9,027 nt of DNA from Bacillota bacterium (GTDB lineage Bacteria; Bacillota; Clostridia; Oscillospirales; Ruminococcaceae), in contig JAEWBS010000076.1 in the NCBI GenBank assembly GCA_023391005.1, positions 1 through 9,027 of the forward strand, read 5' to 3'. The notes beneath the pieces are model-generated. The model was given only the letters and a program-made list of their open reading frames with translations. It was not told the origin of the DNA and ran no database searches. Both the position numbers and the translations under genes were made by a program. Below are positions 1 through 5,941 of the stretch, in pieces. Position 1 is the stretch's first letter; every line of letters begins with the position of its first letter.

Positions 1-268
1 CAAACGCAATAATGCTATTATATTATGGCAAATAGTTCTGAACTTTGCAAGCCGTTTTTGTGTTTCTCGACTAATCATATCAGAATTTCGTTAAAAGAGA
101 CAAATTACACACGCCTTTCGTTAAAAAAGCGGCATAGATTGGCGAGCAGATTTTGTATCCTGCCCCGAGGAGGGAAAAAGTGGGGCGTTGTTTACCACTA
201 AGGCATGGGTGGGATGGGGGATTTTCAGCTAATAATGCTGGATTAAAATGGAACATTAAGGTCGACGA
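1..268. other. Gene-free intergenic region at left edge
   Basis: No supported gene lies here. Visible structure includes an 11-base direct repeat TTTCGTTAAAA (86-96 and 116-126, 30 bases apart), a weak inverted repeat GCCCC/GGGGC (162-186), and a G-rich stretch on the plus strand with GGG runs at 207-209, 211-213 and 216-220. No convincing terminator for the leftward FtsW-like gene that ends at 269 was found: a run of Ts on the minus strand (126 to 121) has no good stem before it. One plus-strand frame is open from base 2 to 94 but has no recognisable protein character. Confidence 0.5.
17..50 (-). promoter_or_regulatory. Possible leftward sigma-A promoter
   Basis: Read on the minus strand, TTGCAA (50 to 45) is followed after 17 bases by CATAAT (27 to 22), which runs into a second -10-like TATAAT (22 to 17). 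The surroundings are AT-rich, unlike the coding DNA. It would drive a gene to the left of the window. The -35 box matches the consensus at only four of six positions, and no start codon is visible inside the window, so this is a suggestion from sequence alone. Confidence 0.3.
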
Positions 269-1393
269 TCATTCGAACAACCCAACATGAGAATGTCGGT
301 GCACACCGAGCACCATGCCGATACCCGCCCAAGTGAGCACGACCGACGTGCCGCCCGCTGAAAACAGCGGCAGCGTAATGCCTGCGACCGGCAGCAACGA
401 CAGACACATACCGATGACCCATATCGCCTGAAAGGCGATCATGCCGAAGACGCCGACACAGATAAAACGCCCGAGTGGGTCTTTGGCGCGGCGTGCATTG
501 ATAAGCAGCAGCAGGCAAAGCAGCGCCAACAGCAAAATAACGGCGCTGCACCCCACAAAGCCGCTTGCCTCGCCAATAAACGAGAAGATAAAGTCATTGT
601 GCATTTCGGGCACGTATTGGTGCGCGCCGCTCAAGACGCCCTTGCCCCAGATCTGGCCCGAGCCGATGGCGGTCATCCCGAGGCCTTGCTGCCAGCCGAT
701 GCCAGTGGGATCTGAGGCGGGATTAAACACGGTCATAATACGCCCACGCTTGTCGTTATCCAGCACGAAAACCCACGCAAACGGCGATGCCAGCCCCATG
801 CACAGTACCGACGCGGCGATATATCTCAAGTGCAATCCGGCTGAAAACAGCATAAATGCAAAGATAAAGACAAAGACCATCGCCGTGCCATGGTCGCCCT
901 GTCCGACCACCATGAGGGTCGGTACGGCGCCATGCACGCAAAGGGATAGCAGTGTTCTGGGGTTGTTGACCGAGTCTTTGACCTTTTCGAGGTGCAGCGC
1001 GAACGAAAAGATAAAGGCGAGCTTTAAAATCTCCGAGGGTTGAATCGTAATGCCGGTCAAGGGAATTTCAAGCCAGGCTTTGTCGTCGATATAGCTGTAA
1101 CGCTGCTTGCCCACGACATAGGTAAGTGCCACCATACCCAACGAGGCCGGCAGATAGACCTTCCACAGGTTTGCCAGCGAACGGTAATCAAAGACCGACA
1201 ATAGGCACGCACCCGAAAAGCCGATGAAGGTTGCCAAAAGCTGCGTAGCGAAGACCTTAAACTTGATGTAGCCCGACAGATAGATGCCCCACAGCATATA
1301 AGCCGACACTGCCGAGCAGACCAGACAAAGCAACAGCAGAACCCGGTCGGTTCGCTTATAGAATTGTACGCAGCTGTGCCAGAATGAATTCAT
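269..1393 (-). CDS. FtsW/RodA/SpoVE-family peptidoglycan polymerase
   Basis: This is a polytopic membrane protein of 374 residues of the SEDS family, whose members polymerise glycan strands from lipid II with a partner class B PBP during elongation, division or sporulation. Visible family marks are QPSEILKLA (118-126), GDHGTAM (166-172, where relatives usually have PDLGTA), GSGQIWGKG (244-252), PEMHNDFIF (262-270) and PVAGITLPLFSAGGTS (335-350). Asp267 in HND aligns with the essential Asp of the RodA/FtsW motif HTDF. Hydrophobic helices fill most of the chain. The ATG at 1393 was chosen because GGAGG lies four bases upstream; an open extension to 1510 lacks family character. The gene is transcribed away from the tsaE operon. 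RodA, FtsW or SpoVE cannot be separated from sequence alone, and no partner gene is in view. The changes in usually conserved motifs suggest a divergent paralogue. Confidence 0.9.
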   Translation of the reverse strand: MNSFWHSCVQFYKRTDRVLLLLCLVCSAVSAYMLWGIYLSGYIKFKVFATQLLATFIGFSGACLLSVFDYRSLANLWKVYLPASLGMVALTYVVGKQRYSYIDDKAWLEIPLTGITIQPSEILKLAFIFSFALHLEKVKDSVNNPRTLLSLCVHGAVPTLMVVGQGDHGTAMVFVFIFAFMLFSAGLHLRYIAASVLCMGLASPFAWVFVLDNDKRGRIMTVFNPASDPTGIGWQQGLGMTAIGSGQIWGKGVLSGAHQYVPEMHNDFIFSFIGEASGFVGCSAVILLLALLCLLLLINARRAKDPLGRFICVGVFGMIAFQAIWVIGMCLSLLPVAGITLPLFSAGGTSVVLTWAGIGMVLGVHRHSHVGLFE

Positions 1394-1403
1394 ATTTCCT
1401 CCA

Positions 1404-1433
1404 TGCCGCGCGCTTTTTAAATGGTGCGCGGCA
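1404..1433 (-). repeat. Hairpin next to the FtsW-like gene's RBS
   Basis: Eight-base inverted repeat: TGCCGCGC (1404-1411) with GCGCGGCA (1426-1433), enclosing 14 bases. In the leftward mRNA the 3' arm ends one base before the GGAGG ribosome binding site (1402 to 1398). A GC-rich stem here could restrict ribosome access or protect the transcript. The repeat is seen directly; the role is inferred. Confidence 0.6.
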
Positions 1434-1440
1434 GATTTAT

Positions 1441-1464
1441 GTAAAAATATGCGCCTCGGCGCAT
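1441..1464 (-). terminator. Terminator-like hairpin in the FtsW-like leader
   Basis: Perfect inverted repeat ATGCGCC/GGCGCAT (1449-1455 and 1458-1464). On the minus strand it folds as a 6-bp stem with a CGAG tetraloop and is followed by ATATTTTTAC, giving five consecutive Us. It lies between the putative leftward promoter and the gene, so it could be an attenuator. It begins only about 10 bases after the predicted transcription start, which is close for attenuation, so it may instead cap the 5' end or terminate transcripts arriving from the right. Confidence 0.4.
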
Positions 1465-1472
1465 GGACATTG

Positions 1473-1488
1473 CTATAATTTATTATAG
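1473..1488. promoter_or_regulatory. Palindrome covering back-to-back -10 boxes
   Basis: CTATAAT-TT-ATTATAG is a perfect inverted repeat. On the plus strand it gives TGC-TATAAT (1471-1479), an extended -10 element; on the minus strand it gives TATAAT (1487 to 1482). The minus-strand box has TTGTGT (1510 to 1505) 17 bases upstream, a weak -35, and would serve the FtsW-like gene. The plus-strand box has no good -35. The symmetry could be two overlapping promoters or a protein-binding site over one of them. Confidence 0.45.
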
Positions 1489-1563
1489 AGGAATCATTTT
1501 GCAAACACAACCCACAGAAACATGGAAAAATTGATGAAAGGATGGAAAAAGGGCTTGTAATTG

Positions 1564-1572
1564 TGCTATAAT
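1564..1572 (+). promoter_or_regulatory. Extended -10 promoter for the tsaE operon
   Basis: TGC-TATAAT is a perfect extended -10 element (TGnTATAAT). No good -35 is seen at the right spacing (1544-1549 is GGAAAA), which is common for extended -10 promoters. The expected start near 1579 would give a leader of about 120 bases before tsaE. Confidence 0.55.
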
Positions 1573-1595
1573 AACCGCAACATAGTTTTTATGGG

Positions 1596-1685
1596 TGACC
1601 GACGGTCAACGATGGCTGCTTGGCACACGGCTCTACAGCCATAACCTGTTTAATGAAAGGCTGCGTCAGGAACGCTTTGACGCAG
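1596..1685 (+). promoter_or_regulatory. Structured 5' leader of the tsaE operon
   Basis: Three inverted repeats follow each other between the predicted start of transcription and tsaE. The first is TGACCG-A-CGGTCA (1596-1608). The second is ATGGCTG/CAGCCAT (1612-1618 and 1636-1642, 17-base loop). The third is CTGCGTCA/TGACGCAG (1661-1668 and 1678-1685, 9-base loop). No U-tract follows, so they are not simple terminators. I do not recognise a known riboswitch, T-box or ribosomal leader. tsaE has no clear Shine-Dalgarno; the only GGA nearby is in the loop of the third hairpin. The repeats are seen directly; a regulatory role is inferred. Confidence 0.45.
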
Positions 1686-1697
1686 AATAGCGGATTG

Positions 1698-2114
1698 ATG
1701 CAAGAGATTATTTCACATAGTCCCGAGGAGACCGAGGCGGCGGGCGAAAAGCTGGCCGCGTTGCTTGAGGGCGGCGACATTGTCGCCTATACCGGCGGGC
1801 TTGGCATGGGCAAAACGGTGTTCACGCGGGGGCTGGCCAGAGGACTGGGTATTGCGGCCGACGTTTCGAGCCCGACCTTTTCGATCATCAACGAATATCG
1901 CGGCGCGCGGCACAGTCTTTGTCATGTCGACGCTTACCGCTTGAACAGCGCTGAGGCGCTTTTAGAAACCGGGTTTTTTGACTATATTGACGCGGGATGG
2001 ATTGCGGCGGTGGAATGGAGCGAGCGGGTTCGCCCCCAAGCTGCCGTCACCGTCGCTTTTACTCGCATCGATGACCAGACGCGCGTCATCAGAATGGAGG
2101 GGAAGGGCCTATGA
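1698..2114 (+). CDS. tsaE: tRNA t6A synthesis ATPase TsaE
   Basis: TsaE is the P-loop ATPase that works with TsaB, TsaD and TsaC to place threonylcarbamoyl on A37 of tRNAs reading ANN codons; it acts in the cytoplasm. Of 138 residues, 33-40 are the Walker A GGLGMGKT, followed by SPTF (58-61), HVDAYRL (76-82) and VEWSER (105-110), all in the family's order and at normal length. The ATG at 1698 was chosen because the family usually starts just before the SPEET-type segment; an open extension back to a TTG at 1620 adds 26 residues with no family character and runs through the leader hairpins. A good ribosome binding site is missing. The stop overlaps the start of tsaB by ATGA, implying coupled translation. 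The usual GDLG before the P-loop lysine is GGLG here. Confidence 0.93.
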   Translation: MQEIISHSPEETEAAGEKLAALLEGGDIVAYTGGLGMGKTVFTRGLARGLGIAADVSSPTFSIINEYRGARHSLCHVDAYRLNSAEALLETGFFDYIDAGWIAAVEWSERVRPQAAVTVAFTRIDDQTRVIRMEGKGL

Positions 2115-2806
2115 TTCTACTGGCGGTTGACACATCCTCAAAGGCCTGCTCCTGCGCGTTGCTGCGCGACGGTGTGCTGTTGGGCGAGAGCTACTGCAAC
2201 AACGGGCTGACCCATTCGTCGACGCTGATGGTTCTGGTGGAGAACACGCTGCGCACAGCGGGTCTGCCGTTCGAGGCGGTCGACCGGCTGGCGGTCAGCG
2301 TCGGGCCGGGCTCGTATACGGGGCTTCGCATCGGGCTTTCAGCCGTCAAGGGTATGGCGCTGGCGCATGAGACGCCTTGTGTCGGCGTTTCGACACTGCT
2401 GTCACTGGCTTATAACATGTTGCCGTTTGAAGGGGTGGTCTGCGCCGCGCTCGACGCGCGGGTGGGACAGGTTTTTGCCGCTCTGTTCTCGATAAAGAAC
2501 GGCGTCGTCACCCGCCTGACCGACGACGATGCCATGACGCTCGAGGCGTTGGGCGAGATTTTGCCGGACGGCGCCATGGTCTGCGGCGACGGCACGCAGC
2601 TGGTGTGCGGGCGGTTCCCGCAAAAGGGGCTGCGACCGGCGCCCGCCATGCTGCAATACCAGCGGGCCGCTTCGGTGGCGCAGGCGGCGATATCGGAGGA
2701 TTATCCGGCGGTTTCGGCGACTGAGCTGAATGCGGAATATCATAGAAAATCTCAGGCTGAGCGGGAGCGCGAGGCCAAACAGCAATTGGAGGAAGAAAGA
2801 GCATGA
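2111..2806 (+). CDS. tsaB: tRNA t6A synthesis protein TsaB
   Basis: TsaB is a catalytically inactive member of the ASKHA (Kae1-like) fold that forms the scaffold for TsaD and TsaE in t6A37 synthesis. The 231 residues are normal for the family. Seen are the N-terminal strand ILLAVDTSSKACSCALL (2-18), the HSSTL segment (35-39), the signature SVGPGSYTGLRIG (63-75) and the C-terminal RKSQAERE (about 210-217), followed by a charged tail ending EEERA. It overlaps tsaE by four bases and rpiB by four bases. The end of the gene contains the rpiB ribosome binding site, which dictates the GGAGGA-rich codons of the tail. In many Firmicutes rimI and tsaD come next, but neither is here, so TsaD must be encoded elsewhere. 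Confidence 0.93.
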   Translation: MILLAVDTSSKACSCALLRDGVLLGESYCNNGLTHSSTLMVLVENTLRTAGLPFEAVDRLAVSVGPGSYTGLRIGLSAVKGMALAHETPCVGVSTLLSLAYNMLPFEGVVCAALDARVGQVFAALFSIKNGVVTRLTDDDAMTLEALGEILPDGAMVCGDGTQLVCGRFPQKGLRPAPAMLQYQRAASVAQAAISEDYPAVSATELNAEYHRKSQAEREREAKQQLEEERA

Positions 2807-3252
2807 TTTTAGCGATAGGCAGTGACCACGGCGGTTATGAGCTCAAGGAAGAAATTAAAAAACACCTCGACGCACGCGGCGTGGCTTATAAGGATTTTGG
2901 CTGCCACTCGACGGCGTCGGTCGACTACCCCACGGTGGCCGCCGAGGTGGCGCAGGCCATTGCGGACGGTCAATATACGCGCGGACTCCTGTTTTGCGGT
3001 ACCGGCATCGGCATTTCAATTGCCGCTAATAAAGTGAAGGGCATTCGCGCCGCCTGCTGCTCCGACTATTTTTCCGCGAAATACACCCGACTGCATAACG
3101 ACGCCAATATCCTATGTATGGGCGGACGCGTTGTGGGCGCGGGACTGGCCGCCGAACTGGTCGATGTGTTTATCGATACCGAATTTGAGGGCGGAGCGCG
3201 GCATACGCGCAGGGTGGACCTGATCTCCGAGCTCGAATCGGCAGCGCAGTGA
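2803..3252 (+). CDS. rpiB: Ribose-5-phosphate isomerase B (RpiB/LacA family)
   Basis: RpiB interconverts ribulose 5-phosphate and ribose 5-phosphate in the non-oxidative pentose phosphate pathway, supplying PRPP synthesis. The 149 residues show the family hallmarks: SDHGG (7-11), the catalytic Cys65 in FCGTGIGISIAANK (64-77), and RLHNDANIL (96-104) with His98 and Asn99. Length is normal. ATG overlaps the tsaB stop; GGAGG lies 10 bases upstream inside tsaB. The related LacA/LacB galactose-6-phosphate isomerases and allose-6-phosphate isomerases share the fold, but no sugar-uptake genes are nearby, so the pentose role is preferred. PRPP made from its product is the substrate of the upp enzyme two genes on. 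Confidence 0.93.
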   Translation: MILAIGSDHGGYELKEEIKKHLDARGVAYKDFGCHSTASVDYPTVAAEVAQAIADGQYTRGLLFCGTGIGISIAANKVKGIRAACCSDYFSAKYTRLHNDANILCMGGRVVGAGLAAELVDVFIDTEFEGGARHTRRVDLISELESAAQ

Positions 3253-3253
3253 C

Positions 3254-3979
3254 ATGACGCCGGTTGCGATTGCGATATTTCTGCTCAGCTGTGCGGCGGG
3301 GGCCCTTGTACAGGCCACGACGGGTTTTGGCTTTGGCATTTTGTGCATGGCGGTTTTCCCCTATGTTCTGCCCAGCTATGTACAGGCGACGGCGGTCAGC
3401 TCGATCTGTGTGGCGACCATGTCGACCATGGTGGCGGTCCGCCAGAGAAAGCATGCCAATTTTAAGATCATCCTGCCGCTTTTTGTGGGCTACAGCATTG
3501 CTTCGGTATGGAGCGTTCGGTACGCTAAAGCGCAAGCCGAAGGCTTTATGATCAAGCTGCTGGGCTGTGTGCTGATTTTGGTCAGCATCTATTTCATTTT
3601 CTTCAGCGACAAAATACGTATTAAGCCGACCTTTGCCAATGGCGTGGCGGCGGGGCTGATTGGCGGTGTCGGATCGGGGCTGTTCAGCATCGGCGGCCCG
3701 CCGGTGGTGCTCTATCTGATGTCGGCCGTTTCGGGCAAGGAGGAGTATCGCGCTTGCTCGTTAACCTATTTTGCGTTTGGCAGCTGGTATGTTACGGCGG
3801 TGCGGTGGTCGAACGGTCTGCTCGACGCCCAGACGGTCCAGCTGTGGCTGATGGCCATCATCGCGCTTTGCGCGGGTACCTATATTGGCAACCGCATCTT
3901 CGACCGCATCAACGCGGCGACGCTCAAGCGTCTGGTCTATGGCTTTATGGCCATATCGGGCGTGACCATGTTGTTTTAA
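3254..3979 (+). CDS. TauE/SafE-family membrane transporter
   Basis: A 241-residue membrane protein of the TauE/SafE (sulfite exporter, formerly DUF81) family. Two family repeats are visible: an N-terminal half with TTGFGFGILCM (22-32) and a C-terminal half with GGVGSGLFSIGGPP (137-150). About seven or eight hydrophobic helices are evident, for instance 5-20, 27-40, 72-88, 100-117, 129-157, 195-213 and 226-241. Family members move small anions such as sulfite, sulfoacetate or other organosulfur compounds; the substrate here cannot be told. It starts one base after the rpiB stop and has no clear ribosome binding site of its own, so translation probably depends on rpiB. It has no obvious metabolic link with its neighbours and could be a passenger in the operon. 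Confidence 0.85.
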   Translation: MTPVAIAIFLLSCAAGALVQATTGFGFGILCMAVFPYVLPSYVQATAVSSICVATMSTMVAVRQRKHANFKIILPLFVGYSIASVWSVRYAKAQAEGFMIKLLGCVLILVSIYFIFFSDKIRIKPTFANGVAAGLIGGVGSGLFSIGGPPVVLYLMSAVSGKEEYRACSLTYFAFGSWYVTAVRWSNGLLDAQTVQLWLMAIIALCAGTYIGNRIFDRINAATLKRLVYGFMAISGVTMLF

Positions 3980-3985
3980 TAAAGG

Positions 3986-4014
3986 CGGCTACTATTATAT
4001 ATAGTAGTGTGCCG
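3986..4014. repeat. Palindrome between the transporter gene and upp
   Basis: CTACTAT (3989-3995) and ATAGTAG (4001-4007) form a perfect inverted repeat around TATAT. A further CGG/CCG pair (3986-3988 and 4012-4014) extends the stem with a bulge. No U-tract follows, so it is not a normal terminator. The AT-rich centre contains TATATA, which with TTGTTT (3971-3976) 19 bases upstream would be a poor promoter. It could be an operator, an RNA stability element or an internal promoter for upp. Confidence 0.45.
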
Positions 4015-4048
4015 TCACATAATATCTATCATACAGGAGGGCCTAAAA

Positions 4049-4678
4049 ATGTTAACACCTATTATTACCGACCACCCCCTCATCCAGCATAAAGTGACTC
4101 TGATCCGTGATAAGAACACACCCAGCAAGGAATTCCGCGAGCTGATCAGCGAAATTTCGATGCTTATGTGCTACGAGGCGACCCGCGACCTGCCTTTGAA
4201 AGAAATTGAAATTGAAACGCCCATGACCGTGACCAAGTCGAAGATCATTTCGGGCAGAAAGCTGGCTTTTGTGCCGATTCTGCGCGCGGGTCTGGGCATG
4301 TGCGACGGCATGCTGGCACTGGTTCCGGCGGCTAAGGTTGGCCACATCGGCATGTACCGTGACCCCGAGACGCATATGCCGCACGAGTATTACTGCAAGC
4401 TGCCCGCCGATATCGAGGAGCGCGACGTCATTCTGCTCGACCCGATGCTCGCGACCGGCGGCTCGGCCATCGACGCGGTGCATGCTGTCAAGAAGCGCAA
4501 CCCGCGCAGCATTAAGTTTGTTTGCATCATTGCGGCACCCGAGGGTATTGAGGCGCTGACCGACGCGCACCCCGACGTGCAGATCTATGCTGCGGCCCGT
4601 GACGAGCGTTTAAATGAGAACAAGTATATCCTGCCCGGCCTTGGCGACGCGGGCGACCGCATCTTCGGCACCAAGTAA
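4049..4678 (+). CDS. upp: Uracil phosphoribosyltransferase
   Basis: This enzyme makes UMP from uracil and PRPP (pyrimidine salvage, cytoplasm). The 209 residues match the family length. Seen are ILRAGLGM (77-84), MYRDPETHMPHEYYCKLP (102-119), the PRPP loop DPMLATGGSA (131-140) and the C-terminal uracil site GLGDAGDRIFGTK (197-209). The ATG at 4049 was chosen because AGGAGG (4035-4040) lies eight bases upstream; an open extension to a GTG at 4007 runs through the palindrome and is rejected. It sits 69 bases after the transporter gene and 55 bases before pgk, a wider spacing than upstream, which suggests a separate translational unit and perhaps an internal promoter. Confidence 0.96.
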   Translation: MLTPIITDHPLIQHKVTLIRDKNTPSKEFRELISEISMLMCYEATRDLPLKEIEIETPMTVTKSKIISGRKLAFVPILRAGLGMCDGMLALVPAAKVGHIGMYRDPETHMPHEYYCKLPADIEERDVILLDPMLATGGSAIDAVHAVKKRNPRSIKFVCIIAAPEGIEALTDAHPDVQIYAAARDERLNENKYILPGLGDAGDRIFGTK

Positions 4679-4715
4679 AACCCGGCCCTTTGCGGCAGCA
4701 CGCCGCCCGCCGGTT
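4679..4715. repeat. Two-tier hairpin between upp and pgk
   Basis: An outer stem CCGGC/GCCGG (4682-4686 and 4709-4713), extended by AA/TT across a bulged C, encloses an inner stem GCGGC/GCCGC (4692-4696 and 4702-4706). It begins directly after the upp stop and ends five bases before the pgk ribosome binding site (GGAGG, 4721-4725). There is no U-tract, so full termination is unlikely; RNA processing, 3'-end protection of upp mRNA or control of pgk translation are possible. Confidence 0.5.
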
Positions 4716-4733
4716 ATAAAGGAGGACAAACGT

Positions 4734-5924
4734 ATGAGCATGTTCGACAAAAAGACCGTTGAGGACATTGACGTTTCTCAAAAAAAGGTTCTTGTCCGCT
4801 GCGATTTTAACGTTCCGCTGGCGGATGGGGAGATCACCGACGACAAGCGCATTTCCGCGTCGCTGCCGACCATCAACTATCTGTTGTCAAAGGGCGCCGC
4901 GGTTATTCTTTGCTCGCATCTGGGCCGCCCGAAAAACGGGCCGGAAGAAAAATATTCGATGAAGCCGGTCGCCAAGCGGCTCGAAGCGCTGCTGGGCCGC
5001 CCGGTTCTGTTGGCCGACGACGTCGTCGGCGCGGACGCGCAGGCCAAGGCCAAGGCGCTTAAAGCCGGCGAGGTGCTGTTGCTTGAAAATGTCCGCTTTG
5101 AAAAGGGTGAGACAAAGAACGACCCCGAGCTTTCCGCAAAGTTTGCCGCGTTGGCCGACATTTTTGTCAACGACGCGTTCGGCACCGCGCACCGCGCCCA
5201 CTGCTCAACGGCGGGCGTGGCCGAGCACCTGCCCGCTGTGGGCGGTTATCTGATCGGCAAGGAGCTTGCCGTCATGGGCAAGGCGCTGACCGACCCTGCG
5301 CGCCCATTTGTCTCGATTTTGGGCGGCGCGAAGGTTTCGGACAAGATCGGCGTCATCGAGAGCCTGTTGGATAAAGCCGACAGCATTCTGATTGGCGGCG
5401 GCATGGCCTATACCTTTTTTGCGGCGCAGGGCCGGGAGATCGGCACCTCGATCTGCGAGCAGGAGAAGATTGAAATTGCGCGCCAGCTGCTCGAAAAAGC
5501 CGAGCAGAAGGGCGTGGCGCTGTTGCTGCCCGAGGATAATGTTGTGGCCGATAAATTTGCTGAGGACGCGGCGACTCAGACGGTCGCTTCTTCGGAGATT
5601 CCTGCGGGTTGGATGGGTATGGACATCGGCCCCAAGACCATCGCGCGGTACGCCGACGTGATTAAAAACGCCAAGACCGTCGTTTGGAACGGGCCGATGG
5701 GCGTTTTTGAGATGCCCAAGTTCGCCGAGGGCACCCGCGCTGTGGCGCAGGCGATGGCCGACTCCACCGCCGTGACCATCATCGGCGGCGGCGATTCCGC
5801 CGCTGCTGCGGCCCAGCTCGGTTTTGAAGATAAGATGACCCACATCTCGACCGGCGGCGGTGCTTCGCTCGAATTCCTCGAGGGGCTTGAGCTGCCCGGC
5901 ATCGCCTGCCTCAACGACCGTTAG
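4734..5924 (+). CDS. pgk: Phosphoglycerate kinase
   Basis: PGK transfers phosphate from 1,3-bisphosphoglycerate to ADP, the first ATP-yielding step of glycolysis. The 396 residues are standard for bacteria. Substrate-side marks are RCDFNVPL (22-29), SHLGRP (61-66), ENVRFEKGE (118-126) and NDAFGTAHRAH (146-156). The C-terminal nucleotide half shows LGGAKVSDK (196-204), NGPMGVFE, TIIGGGDSAAA and STGGGASLEFLEG, ending LPGIACLNDR. The ATG at 4734 was chosen over the ATG two codons on because GGAGG lies eight bases before it; a longer open frame back into upp has no family character. tpiA follows after 17 bases, so the two are clearly cotranscribed. gap, often just before pgk in Firmicutes, is absent here. 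Confidence 0.98.
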   Translation: MSMFDKKTVEDIDVSQKKVLVRCDFNVPLADGEITDDKRISASLPTINYLLSKGAAVILCSHLGRPKNGPEEKYSMKPVAKRLEALLGRPVLLADDVVGADAQAKAKALKAGEVLLLENVRFEKGETKNDPELSAKFAALADIFVNDAFGTAHRAHCSTAGVAEHLPAVGGYLIGKELAVMGKALTDPARPFVSILGGAKVSDKIGVIESLLDKADSILIGGGMAYTFFAAQGREIGTSICEQEKIEIARQLLEKAEQKGVALLLPEDNVVADKFAEDAATQTVASSEIPAGWMGMDIGPKTIARYADVIKNAKTVVWNGPMGVFEMPKFAEGTRAVAQAMADSTAVTIIGGGDSAAAAAQLGFEDKMTHISTGGGASLEFLEGLELPGIACLNDR

Positions 5925-5941
5925 ACCGGGGAGGGGACAGC

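Noticed and set aside
165..220. MraZ-box-like AAAGTGGGG and TGGG repeats
   Set aside because: No mraZ or dcw gene follows in the window, and the spacing of the repeats is irregular.
182..220. G-quadruplex in the G-rich stretch
   Set aside because: Only three GGG runs are closely spaced; the fourth lies 21 bases away, so a stable quadruplex is doubtful.
441..1043. 200-residue plus-strand frame across the FtsW-like gene
   Set aside because: Antisense shadow; the composition is Ser/Pro/Lys-rich without domains while the opposite strand has clear family motifs.
1394..1510. N-terminal extension of the FtsW-like protein by 39 residues
   Set aside because: It crosses the promoter palindrome and both hairpins, has no membrane or family character, and a good ribosome binding site favours the ATG at 1393.
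1591..1644. 17-codon leader peptide frame starting ATGGGTGAC
   Set aside because: No ribosome binding site, only about a dozen bases after the predicted transcription start, and no regulatory codon run.
1620..1697. Longer TsaE starting at a TTG
   Set aside because: The added residues do not resemble the family's N-terminus, and the region is filled by inverted repeats.
4614..4733. Extended PGK start inside upp
   Set aside because: The extra 40 residues overlap upp and the intergenic hairpin, and the ribosome binding site fits the ATG at 4734.
5205..5843. 212-residue open frame antisense to pgk
   Set aside because: Shadow of a GC-rich coding gene; no ribosome binding site, no recognisable domain, and pgk is certain.
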